Positions 1 to 5,580 of a stretch of 8,642 nt of DNA are shown in pieces. The notes beneath the pieces are model-generated. The model had not been told where the DNA came from and did no database searches. It saw only the letters and a program-made list of their open reading frames with translations. The stretch comes from an uncultured Candidatus Peregrinibacteria bacterium. Lineage in GTDB: Bacteria; Patescibacteriota; Gracilibacteria; CAIRYL01. The DNA lies in contig CAIRYL010000012.1 of NCBI GenBank assembly GCA_903882825.1, forward strand, positions 1-8,642. The letters run 5' to 3'. Position 1 is the first letter of the stretch, and the number at the start of each line of letters is the position of its first letter. The translations under genes were made by a program, and so were the position numbers.

Positions 1-668
1 TCTGGATTTTGTTCCGATTCGAGTTTACGAAATGCCTCTCGGGCTTCGTCTTCGAGATTTGGATTTTTTTCTGCTTCGGTGGTGAATGTGCGATACAGAG
101 CCACGAGTTCTTGTATAGGATGGGTTTTTACCGTTTCCATATTTCCCCATTTTTGTAATGCTACCACTAATTTCCCAAAACCGGTTCCCCAATCTCCTAT
201 AAAACTATCTTTTATAACGGTGTGCCCAGCGTGTTGTAAAATTTTTGCAAGAGCATCTCCTAAAATAGTGCTTCTGAGGTGCCCAAAATGAAGAGGTTTG
301 GCAATATTGGGATGAGAAGAATCGATACAAATTTTTTGTTTTTTAGCAGGAGAAAGCGGAATATTTGGATTAAAGGTGGAAATAGCCTGAAGAATATAAG
401 GAGTATTCAGAAAAAAGTTTAAAAATCCTGGTCCTGCAATTTCTATTTTTTGAAGAAGCGGATTCGGAGGAATGGCATTTTTAATCTCTTCAGCGACTAT
501 ACGAGGGCTTTTGTGTAACAACTTTGAAAGTTGAAGTGCAATATTTGTTGAAAAATCTCCATGTTCCACGTGCTCGGGAACAGTAATTTCCGCATTATAC
601 GAATGGTGTGATACTTGTAAAACCGCAGAAGAAAGCAAAGAAGATAAAAAAACGAAGGGCGAATCCAT
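1..668 (-). CDS. argS: Arginyl-tRNA synthetase, N-terminal part (runs off the left edge)
   Basis: Class I synthetase that charges tRNA-Arg in the cytoplasm. Reading the minus strand from the ATG at 668 gives 222 open codons with no stop before the window edge. The N-terminal Add1 (tRNA D-loop recognition) domain is recognisable from a VEHGDFSTNIAL stretch near residues 31-43. The catalytic Rossmann fold begins with an HPNIAKPLHFGHLRSTILGD segment around residues 119-138. Its HFGH (127-130) is the HIGH-type ATP-binding signature, and the sequence after it (IGDWGTGFGKL) is typical of ArgS. The KMSKS-type loop and anticodon-binding domain lie outside the window. The gene diverges from the unknown gene at 765 with 96 bases between the start codons. 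Unlike its neighbours, it has no T-run directly before its ATG. The identification is firm. Confidence 0.96.
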   Translation of the reverse strand, partial: MDSPFVFLSSLLSSAVLQVSHHSYNAEITVPEHVEHGDFSTNIALQLSKLLHKSPRIVAEEIKNAIPPNPLLQKIEIAGPGFLNFFLNTPYILQAISTFNPNIPLSPAKKQKICIDSSHPNIAKPLHFGHLRSTILGDALAKILQHAGHTVIKDSFIGDWGTGFGKLVVALQKWGNMETVKTHPIQELVALYRTFTTEAEKNPNLEDEAREAFRKLESEQNP

Positions 669-767
669 GACACTTGTAAAATTACTTTTATTTTTACAAA
701 AAAACTTGACAAAAGAAAGAAAGAAAGAGCAAAGTGCCAACTCTATTTTTTTACAAAATTTTTTATG
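663..767 (+). repeat. Duplicated leader, copy 1 (between argS and the gene at 765)
   Basis: These 105 bases recur at 1634-1737. Positions 677-718 are identical to 1648-1689 (42 bases), and the similarity continues with few changes through the start codon. The left end coincides with the argS start codon (ATCCATG in both copies), so the duplication unit seems to begin at the gene junction. A TTGACA hexamer at 706-711 is kept in both copies and could be a -35 element, but no convincing -10 follows at normal spacing. The last bases are a T-run touching the ATG. Confidence 0.8.
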
Positions 768-1475
768 GGAAATAAAACAAATGAAAGATTAGTTGTTTCA
801 GATTTTACTGCGGAGTGTGTAACAAAGTTACGAAACACAAAAGCCCCACAAAACGCAGACGAAATTTATGATATTCTTGGTCTTGTTTCCGATATTATGG
901 CAGGAGAAGAAAGCACAAACCCCGTAATACAAGAAATTCGACGTATATATACAGGGTTTCAAGGTGTCATAGAGCTAGAGAGTATGGGGAGTACATCCCA
1001 GCAGGAAACAGAACAGGTAATAAAACAATTAGACCAAAACCAGGGAAACCAAGGTCTAGAAGCTCGGTTAAGTTCTTTGCAAAATGGAAATCATACTCTT
1101 GTGGGAACAGAAAGGAGTCAATGTGCGCGTTTGCTAAATGATTTACTAGCAGTTCTTAATACTCAAGTAGTGACATTAAGAAAGGTGAATGAAACTATTC
1201 CTGAGGATTCTTCCCTCATGGCTCAGGTTTTAAAATTTAATGAGGAAGTCAACAATACTATACACTATTTACCAAAGAGGCATGAAAACTCAAAAATAGA
1301 GCAAGATTTACAAAATTTTTACAATGGGGATTATCGTCAATTTTTTCAGGAGGTTGTTGAGGGAAACTCATCTAATACTGATAAGGAAGCTGATGAACAG
1401 AGGATTAAACGTCAGAAAATAGCATTTAAACGTTTAAAGACTATGTTTTACCATATAATGAGTACCCCTAAATAA
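765..1475 (+). CDS. Hypothetical helical protein, intact member of a tandem paralogue pair
   Basis: I do not recognise this 236-residue protein. It has no signal peptide and no membrane segment. It looks soluble, charged and mostly helical, with a low-complexity Gln/Asn-rich stretch around residues 76-100 and a basic C-terminal tail (about 208-226). It has a shortened paralogue starting at 1735. Shared blocks are the MG(N/K)KT start, C(V)xKLRNTxAP near residues 18-28, and a VLNTQV segment near 130-135 that leads to NE(T/V)IP. The ATG at 765 is supported because the paralogue has the same T-run-ATG-GG context. Stop codons TAA and TAG stand in tandem, and a strong terminator follows at 1530-1560. 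It is probably a lineage-specific family; no function is proposed. Confidence 0.75.
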   Translation: MGNKTNERLVVSDFTAECVTKLRNTKAPQNADEIYDILGLVSDIMAGEESTNPVIQEIRRIYTGFQGVIELESMGSTSQQETEQVIKQLDQNQGNQGLEARLSSLQNGNHTLVGTERSQCARLLNDLLAVLNTQVVTLRKVNETIPEDSSLMAQVLKFNEEVNNTIHYLPKRHENSKIEQDLQNFYNGDYRQFFQEVVEGNSSNTDKEADEQRIKRQKIAFKRLKTMFYHIMSTPK

Positions 1476-1529
1476 TAGTGAATACCTCCTCCTAAAAGGG
1501 CAATGTTTCAGAAATCGCAGTATTCTGTT

Positions 1530-1560
1530 GGGCGGGATTTAAAAATCCCGCCCTTTTTTT
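1530..1560 (+). terminator. Intrinsic terminator after the gene at 765
   Basis: Perfect 10-bp GC-rich stem (GGGCGGGATT at 1530-1539 with AATCCCGCCC at 1544-1553), a 4-base loop, then seven T. The T-run is on the plus strand only, so it ends transcription of the 765 gene and separates it from the second copy. Confidence 0.92.
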
Positions 1561-1564
1561 CGCT

Positions 1565-1603
1565 CCTCCCGAGGGGAGGTGTGGAAATGTATACAATACC
1601 TCC
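1565..1603 (+). other. Two mutually exclusive hairpins in the 1561-1634 gap
   Basis: CCTCCC (1565-1570) can pair with GGGAGG (1574-1579) over a 3-base loop. Alternatively, GGAGGTGT (1575-1582) can pair with ATACCTCC (1596-1603), with one G-T wobble, around a loop holding the palindrome TGTATACA. The two cannot form together. The role is unknown. It lies between the first gene's terminator and the second copy's leader and could simply be fold-back DNA. Confidence 0.35.
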
Positions 1604-1633
1604 ACCATTTGGCTTTGCGAAAACTATGGAATC

Positions 1634-1737
1634 ATCCATGGAATCTCTAAAATTACTTTTATTTTTACAAAAAAACTTGACAAAAGAAAAAAGAAAAGAG
1701 CAGAGTGCCAGCCTTATTTTTGACAAAGCTTTTTATG
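1634..1737 (+). repeat. Duplicated leader, copy 2
   Basis: Second copy of the 663-767 leader, again ending at a T-run plus ATG. TTGACA is kept at 1677-1682. Relative to copy 1 there are a handful of substitutions and one single-base deletion between 1711 and 1734. That deletion shifts the frame of any small ORF crossing the leader, which argues that the leader is not itself coding. Confidence 0.8.
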
Positions 1738-2106
1738 GGGAAAAAAACAGTTAAAAAATTAGTTTTTTTAGAAGGGAGTAATGAAGCATCATGTGTAGAA
1801 AAGTTACGAAACACAGTAGCTCCACATTATAAAATTCAAATTTTAAATATTCTTGATGCTATTGACGGTATTCTTGTAGAAGTAAATGAAAAGAACCGCG
1901 TGATGCAGAGGATTGGGGAAATGCGTATACAATTTCAGAAGATAATAGATTCGGAACCCCCTAATGAGGTAAAAGTTGCGAGATATACACATTATAGTCT
2001 TGCTCCAAAAAGAATAAAAAAATGTATTAAGCTCCATACACAGTTACTAGAAATTCTTAATACTCAAGTGGAAATATCAAAACAGATGAATGAAGTTATT
2101 CCTTAG
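1735..2106 (+). pseudogene. Truncated, decaying paralogue of the gene at 765
   Basis: The remaining product is 123 residues from the ATG at 1735. A GTG at 1705 would add ten residues, but these fall inside the duplicated leader, so 1735 is preferred. It matches the 765 protein at the N-terminus (MGKKT, CVEKLRNTVAP) and at ILNTQV...NEVIP, but lacks roughly 30-45 central residues. At codon 124 the intact copy reads ATT-CCT-GAG (E147, 1203-1205) while this copy reads ATT-CCT-TAG (2104-2106), a single-base nonsense change. DNA similarity continues past the stop (CCTAACCTAAT against TTCCCTCAT), and one base has been lost by about 2136. Weaker resemblance to the intact copy's 3' end can be followed to about 2210, so decayed sequence probably extends there. 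A functional short protein cannot be excluded. Confidence 0.72.
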
Positions 2107-2219
2107 AATCCTAACCTAATAAAAATCTCTATGAATTTGTGAAAGAACGGGAGGCTTACGCCGAGAGACAATGCGTGAGAAAAAATCTAACCGAACAACG
2201 TTGAGACTGCTGAAAAGTT

Positions 2220-2242
2220 GGTTCAATCTTGTAGATTGAACC
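2220..2242 (+). other. Perfect hairpin upstream of the lepA fragment
   Basis: GGTTCAATC (2220-2228) and GATTGAACC (2234-2242) form a perfect 9-bp stem over the loop TTGTA. No T-run follows, so it is not an ordinary terminator. It sits 54 bases before the lepA start and could be a leader structure or an operator. The sequence recalls a tRNA T-arm, but no tRNA body is present. Confidence 0.5.
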
Positions 2243-2295
2243 TGGTGTTTGATACGATAAAAATACATTCTCCTTTTAATGATTTTTAATTTTTC

Positions 2296-2859
2296 ATGCA
2301 ACACATTCGAAATTTCGCCATTATTGCCCATATAGACCATGGGAAATCAACTCTTGCGGATAGATTTTTAGAAGTCACGGGAACCGTAAGTAAACGGGAA
2401 ATGAAAGAACAATTACTCGATTCTATGGATTTAGAGCGAGAGCGAGGAATTACTATTAAACTCCAACCCGTACGTATGCACTGGAAAGGCTATACATTAA
2501 ACCTTATTGATACTCCTGGGCATGTGGATTTTCAGTACGAAGTTTCACGGTCTATTGCGGCTTGTGAAGGCGCTATTTTAGTTATTGATGCTACTCAAGG
2601 AATAGAAGCGCAAACACTGGCAAACCTCTATATTGCCATTGAATATAATCTCACCATTATTCCCGTCCTCAACAAAATAGATCTTCCAGCATCTGACCCT
2701 GACCGAGTGGCAATAGAAATAGAAAACACCATTGGAATTCCAAAAGAAGAAATTCTTCTTATTTCTGCAAAAACCGGACAAGGTATCCCCGAGCTTTTAG
2801 ACGCTATTATACAAAGAATTCCTCCTCCCAAAACACTCGAAGCATTTATGACTCGATAA
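2296..2859 (+). CDS. lepA: Elongation factor 4 (LepA) reduced to its GTPase domain
   Basis: Full LepA is a ribosome-associated GTPase of about 600 residues. This ORF has only 187, corresponding exactly to the G domain. All nucleotide-binding motifs are present: G1 AHIDHGKS (11-18), the G2 region LDSMDLERERGIT (41-53, with the switch Thr), G3 DTPGH (72-76), G4 NKID (126-129) and G5 SAK (157-159). The sequence stays typical up to IPPPK (175-179), the normal hinge to domain II, and then diverges into eight residues and TAA. Domains II, III, V and the LepA C-terminal domain are missing. The start fits the family (MxxIRNFxIIAHIDHGKS). The last 14 bases overlap the 3' end of convergent ppa, so a deletion next to ppa is the simplest explanation. 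Whether the isolated G domain is made or useful is unknown. Confidence 0.9.
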   Translation: MQHIRNFAIIAHIDHGKSTLADRFLEVTGTVSKREMKEQLLDSMDLERERGITIKLQPVRMHWKGYTLNLIDTPGHVDFQYEVSRSIAACEGAILVIDATQGIEAQTLANLYIAIEYNLTIIPVLNKIDLPASDPDRVAIEIENTIGIPKEEILLISAKTGQGIPELLDAIIQRIPPPKTLEAFMTR

Positions 2860-3436
2860 ATTTTGGAGCATACACTTTTTCGTATCGATCTTCGCATTCT
2901 TCCAGAACACGAATTGCCTCTAAAACTCCAAAAAAACCTTCTACTTTCCCACTCCCTGGCTTTTTTAAATCTTTATAATGTTCCCAAAAATATTGGGTTT
3001 CTTTTTCCCAATATTTTCCAAAATCTTCAAAACTCATAATATGATCTGTTCGTTTGTCATCCGCCAGTACTGCAATAATTTTATCATCTACTTCTCCTCC
3101 ATCAATAAACTTCATCACTCCCACTATTCGAGCTTCTACTAAAGATCCAGGAACAAGCGGTTCTTCGACACCAATAATCATAATATCTAAAGGATCATTA
3201 TCTTCATCCCATGTTTTTGGAATAGCCCCATATGTAAAAGGATATACCAGGGAAGAATACCCCACTCTATCAAGTTTTAATTGTCCAGATTCCGTAATTA
3301 TTTCATATTTATTTTTACTGCCTGCGTTCACCTCTATAAGCGCATGAAGACGATGAGCGGGTTTGTCTGCAAATGCAGGAAGAATATGAAGAAGATTCAA
3401 CATATATTGGCTCGGAGCGTGTTGGATATTTGCCAT
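2846..3436 (-). CDS. ppa: Inorganic pyrophosphatase, family I
   Basis: Soluble Mg-dependent hydrolase that splits pyrophosphate to phosphate and so drives biosynthetic reactions. The 196-residue protein is close to the usual bacterial length (about 175-200). It carries the family signature DNDPLDI at residues 79-85, whose Asp residues bind metal, plus the conserved Y-P-x-x-YG-xIP approach (65-73) and an FxDGGEVDDKIIAV-type segment. The ATG at 3436 is chosen because it directly follows an eight-T run, as in other genes here. An upstream in-frame ATG at 3523 would add 29 aromatic, low-complexity residues of no family character. It is convergent with the lepA fragment and overlaps its end by 14 bases. 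It lies downstream of msrC but behind a terminator, so it is probably transcribed separately. Confidence 0.96.
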   Translation of the reverse strand: MANIQHAPSQYMLNLLHILPAFADKPAHRLHALIEVNAGSKNKYEIITESGQLKLDRVGYSSLVYPFTYGAIPKTWDEDNDPLDIMIIGVEEPLVPGSLVEARIVGVMKFIDGGEVDDKIIAVLADDKRTDHIMSFEDFGKYWEKETQYFWEHYKDLKKPGSGKVEGFFGVLEAIRVLEECEDRYEKVYAPKFIES

Positions 3437-3457
3437 AAAAAAAAGAAAAATACAGAC

Positions 3458-3468
3458 GGTATGATACC
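3458..3468. promoter_or_regulatory. Short inverted repeat upstream of ppa
   Basis: GGTAT-G-ATACC lies 22-32 bases before the ppa ATG. It could be a small operator, or on the minus strand TATCAT could serve as a -10 element with a poor -35. The evidence is limited to symmetry and position. Confidence 0.25.
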
Positions 3469-3522
3469 AAAAAGAGAGGGGAAAACAAAAAAATACCTCA
3501 CCATAGCACACAAAAAAAAGCA

Positions 3523-3543
3523 TAATAATTTTTTAAATTATTA
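3523..3543 (-). other. AT-only hairpin in the ppa-msrC gap
   Basis: TAATAATTT (3523-3531) pairs perfectly with AAATTATTA (3535-3543) over three bases. On the minus strand an eight-T run follows three bases later. It may be a weak backup terminator after msrC. The stem holds only A-T pairs, so its stability is doubtful. Nothing else was found in the 218-base gap beyond this, the inverted repeat and the terminator. Confidence 0.3.
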
Positions 3544-3599
3544 CGAGAGTTTTTAAAGGAAGATTAAAAAAGTTTGCAGGTGGTAAAAATGAGGTGGTG

Positions 3600-3627
3600 A
3601 AAAAAAGGGCTGGGAAAAATCCCTCCC
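3600..3627 (-). terminator. Intrinsic terminator after msrC
   Basis: On the minus strand, GGG (3627-3625) and GGGA (3623-3620) pair with TCCC (3615-3612) and CCC (3609-3607) around a small internal loop and a four-base loop. Seven T (3606-3600) follow. It lies 28 bases past the msrC stop and closes the methionine block. Confidence 0.7.
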
Positions 3628-3654
3628 AACAGAAAGTATGAGAAAATCTTTATT

Positions 3655-4122
3655 TTACTTACTAAAAATTTTTAAGATTTCTTCCAAGTATTCTTGGTCT
3701 TCTTCGTCAAACATATTTTTTTCCGTCGCATCAATATCCAGTACGGCAATAAGTTGTTTTTGAGCATTAAAAACAGGAACAACAATTTCACTTTCCGAAC
3801 GAGAATCACAGGCAATATGTCCAGAAAAAGCGTGGACATCAGGAACAACGACAGTTTTTTGTTCCCGTGCACAAGTCCCACAAACTCCTCTTTCAAAATC
3901 AATGTGCAAACATCCCAGTGTTCCTTGGTAAGGGCCCACCATAAGTTCTCGTTTCCCGGGGATAACTCTATAAAACCCTGTCCAAAAAAAATGGGGAAAA
4001 GCGTGCGAAAGAATACACGCAAGAGTACTCATACGAACAATTTCATCGGTTTCATTTTGTAAAACTGCCTGTATTTGAGCAGTGACTTCGATATATTTTT
4101 GAGATTTTAGAGTAAGAGACAT
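3655..4122 (-). CDS. msrC: Free methionine-(R)-sulfoxide reductase (GAF-domain fRMsr)
   Basis: Reduces free L-methionine-(R)-sulfoxide to methionine in the cytoplasm, using thioredoxin-type electrons. The 155-residue protein is one GAF domain. Family hallmarks are present: WTGFYRV near 47-53, VGPYQG (62-67), RGVCGT (78-83), DVHAFSGHIACD (95-106), SEIVVPV and VLDIDA (128-132). The three redox cysteines of the family are C71, C81 and C105. Their 10 and 24 residue spacings match E. coli fRMsr (C84, C94, C118), so the enzyme should be active. The ATG follows a seven-T run. It lies 34 bases after the flavoprotein stop with no terminator between, so the two are very likely co-transcribed under the attenuator at 5432-5529. 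Methionine recovery fits with metA and metY upstream. Confidence 0.95.
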   Translation of the reverse strand: MSLTLKSQKYIEVTAQIQAVLQNETDEIVRMSTLACILSHAFPHFFWTGFYRVIPGKRELMVGPYQGTLGCLHIDFERGVCGTCAREQKTVVVPDVHAFSGHIACDSRSESEIVVPVFNAQKQLIAVLDIDATEKNMFDEEDQEYLEEILKIFSK

Positions 4123-4156
4123 AAAAAAAGAGAAAAATAATAAAAAAAATCAATAT

Positions 4157-5404
4157 TTATAGCGCAATACGTTGGGAGAGATTTTTAAAAATGGCTTCTA
4201 CCCCAAATTGAGCATACTCATTGATGGTAACAACTTTCCCCCCAAAGTTTTTTTCTCCTATTGTACCGGGTTTTATTCCAAAACCAAAACCAAGTCCATA
4301 CAGTCCGTTTATAGGAACTCCACTTTCAAGAAGCAAAAGACGCGTTTCCGTTTGAACATCTACTAATCCTCTTTTTTGTGCAACATTTATAGGGTTCCCC
4401 TTACTATCCAAAATTTCTGGAAGACGAGTTTGTTCTCCATAGGCTTGAATAAGAATATCTGCATGTTCCAGAGTACTATTATATTCTTTGGAATCAGAAG
4501 TACTTTTTTGAAGAGTTATCCATGGTATTTCATCTCGTAGTGCTTTTTTTGCAATTTCTCCTGCTTCTGATCGCAAACCCCCAAAACGGTGCACACGACG
4601 TGTTTGAGGGCAAACATCATCCGAAGAGTATTCATATCCCGCACCTTGTGCTTCCTGCGTATTTTCATAAAATATTTTTATGGGACTATTGTGTAAAACA
4701 GTTATGGGGTTTTGTGGAGGAGGAATTTTACCAGATTCTATTGCTCTTTGGATTTTTAAAAGGACCGAAAAAGCACTATGGGATCCTCCAACAATAGTAA
4801 TTTTTGTCTCAGGATCAGCCCGTAGGGCATCCAATATTTGTTGTTCTCCTCCTGCTCGTAAAAGAGGTTCGGATAAAATTAATTTTTTACGATAAGGCTT
4901 TAAATTTTCTGAAATTTTTTGTTCTGCCCCTGTGGCAAGAATAGTAGATGCAGAAAGGTGCTCTTTCTCATTTGTATCGTACAATTGAAAAGGGGAAGTT
5001 TCGTTTTTCGGCAGAACAATTCTCTGGACAATCGTATTTTCCGAAAAACATTCATCTCCTAAAATTTTTTTAGCCTCTTCTAAAATTTTTTCCACCACTG
5101 CAAATGCATCACAAAGAGAGAGGTATCCATCCCCTTCTTGTGCTTTTTGGAATTCTATTGTTGCTCTTAGTTCGTCAGAAATAAAATCTCGTAAGTATGG
5201 CCCAATAATATCTTCATACTTACGAGAATTTCCGGGAATATCCCATTTTGGAAGTTGAAAAAAATTTGTTCCCAGAAAATAGGGGACAGGAACGTTTTGG
5301 GAGTTTAAAAAAATTTTTTGAGCACAGAAGCTGGCAATGGCTCCTGCCGCTGGTCCATTTCCCACAACAGCTACCTCCGGTGGTTTTTTTAAAATATTTG
5401 TCAT
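4157..5404 (-). CDS. FAD/NAD(P)-binding flavoprotein of unknown substrate
   Basis: The 415-residue protein has a first Rossmann nucleotide-binding motif at the N-terminus (VAVVGNGPAAG, glycines 15, 17 and 21). It has an ATG-type FAD motif (TILATGA, 154-160) and a second nucleotide-binding motif (ITIVGGSHSA, 202-211), then a Gly-rich C-terminal segment LYGLGFGFGIKPGTIG (368-383). This is the layout of two-dinucleotide-fold flavoproteins: pyridine-nucleotide oxidoreductases or N-hydroxylating and other monooxygenases. No CxxxxC redox pair is seen near the FAD site, so a disulfide reductase is unlikely. The substrate cannot be read from sequence. The ATG at 5404 is used because the in-frame ATG at 5527 would translate through a terminator and lies inside an attenuator leader. 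Co-transcription with msrC and Met-codon leader control suggest a role in methionine or sulfur redox metabolism; that is inference. Confidence 0.8.
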   Translation of the reverse strand: MTNILKKPPEVAVVGNGPAAGAIASFCAQKIFLNSQNVPVPYFLGTNFFQLPKWDIPGNSRKYEDIIGPYLRDFISDELRATIEFQKAQEGDGYLSLCDAFAVVEKILEEAKKILGDECFSENTIVQRIVLPKNETSPFQLYDTNEKEHLSASTILATGAEQKISENLKPYRKKLILSEPLLRAGGEQQILDALRADPETKITIVGGSHSAFSVLLKIQRAIESGKIPPPQNPITVLHNSPIKIFYENTQEAQGAGYEYSSDDVCPQTRRVHRFGGLRSEAGEIAKKALRDEIPWITLQKSTSDSKEYNSTLEHADILIQAYGEQTRLPEILDSKGNPINVAQKRGLVDVQTETRLLLLESGVPINGLYGLGFGFGIKPGTIGEKNFGGKVVTINEYAQFGVEAIFKNLSQRIAL

Positions 5405-5431
5405 GTGTAAGAAAAGTAAAAGAATAGAAAT

Positions 5432-5461
5432 AAAAAAAATCCGCCCGGTTAGAGCGGATTT
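5432..5461 (-). terminator. Attenuator terminator in front of the flavoprotein-msrC pair
   Basis: On the minus strand AAATCCGC (5461-5454) pairs with GCGGATTT (5444-5437) over a 9-base loop, and the T-run covers 5439-5432. It ends 27 bases before the flavoprotein ATG. Its 5' arm is also the 3' arm of the antiterminator, so it reads as a conditional terminator rather than a simple metY end. It could still serve as the metY terminator. Confidence 0.85.
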
Positions 5462-5504
5462 CGTGTATTCTTTTTCCTTTAGAAAAACTACGAAATACCG
5501 CCCT
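5451..5504 (-). promoter_or_regulatory. Antiterminator helix and leader hairpin, flavoprotein-msrC attenuator
   Basis: Bases 5504-5490 (last codons of the leader peptide, through the U of its stop codon) can pair with 5464-5451 over 14 bp. There is one G-U pair and one bulged U at 5497: AUUUCGU with ACGAAAU, then AGGGCGG with CCGCUCU. This uses the whole 5' arm of the terminator. A competing small hairpin GCCC-GGA-GGGC (5510-5500) can lock the antiterminator's 5' arm. The metA leader has the same three-part plan with different bases and several G-U replacements. Confidence 0.75.
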
Positions 5505-5529
5505 CCGGGCATAGCATTTGCATACACAT
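5488..5529 (-). CDS. Met/Cys-rich leader peptide, flavoprotein-msrC attenuator
   Basis: The 13-codon frame MCMQMLCPEGGIS ends at TAG. Three of 13 codons are Met and two are Cys. It aligns codon for codon with the metA leader (M-x-M-Q-M...P-x-G...stop), including the TAG position. It has no Shine-Dalgarno sequence. Its final five codons are the 5' arm of the antiterminator. A ribosome waiting at Met codons 1-5 would leave that arm free, while one reaching the stop would cover it and allow termination. It starts 51 bases after the metY stop, so it may be read both from metY and from a local promoter that I cannot identify. Confidence 0.72.
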   Translation of the reverse strand: MCMQMLCPEGGIS

Positions 5530-5580
5530 GAAGCCAAAAATAGTTTTAAAAATTGTCATAAAAGGGCTCTTAAAAAAGTT

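Noticed and set aside
667..792. A 41-residue small protein overlapping the start of the 765 gene.
   Set aside because: The leader duplication explains its partial conservation, and a one-base indel shifts the frame in the other copy. There is no ribosome-site support.
1596..1650. A third, distant copy of the Met leader, because of resemblance around CCTCC...TTTGGCTTTGCG.
   Set aside because: It has no Met-rich frame, the nearby terminator points the other way, and the similarity is too short to separate from chance.
2220..2242. tRNA or tRNA fragment, from the GGTTCAATC T-arm-like sequence.
   Set aside because: The stem is 9 bp with a 5-base loop rather than 5 bp with 7, and no acceptor or anticodon arm can be built around it.
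2116..2340. Minus-strand open frame across the lepA upstream region.
   Set aside because: It covers the decayed paralogue tail and the lepA start, its composition is not protein-like, and it has no family resemblance.
5488..5510. T-box antiterminator: AGGGCGGUA resembles the AGGGUGGNACCGCG T-box sequence.
   Set aside because: The tRNA-end-binding UGGN is CGGU here and UGUG in the metA leader, and there is no room or structure for stem I with a specifier loop. The Met-rich reading frame explains the element better.
5404..5527. A longer N-terminus for the flavoprotein from ATG 5527.
   Set aside because: It would be translated through the attenuator terminator, its residues are low-complexity, and the Rossmann motif sits normally close to the 5404 start.
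5432..5529. Reading the two similar leaders as a dispersed repeat or mobile element.
   Set aside because: They share position, spacing to the start codon, peptide frame and alternative pairing, but not long identity or ends typical of an insertion.
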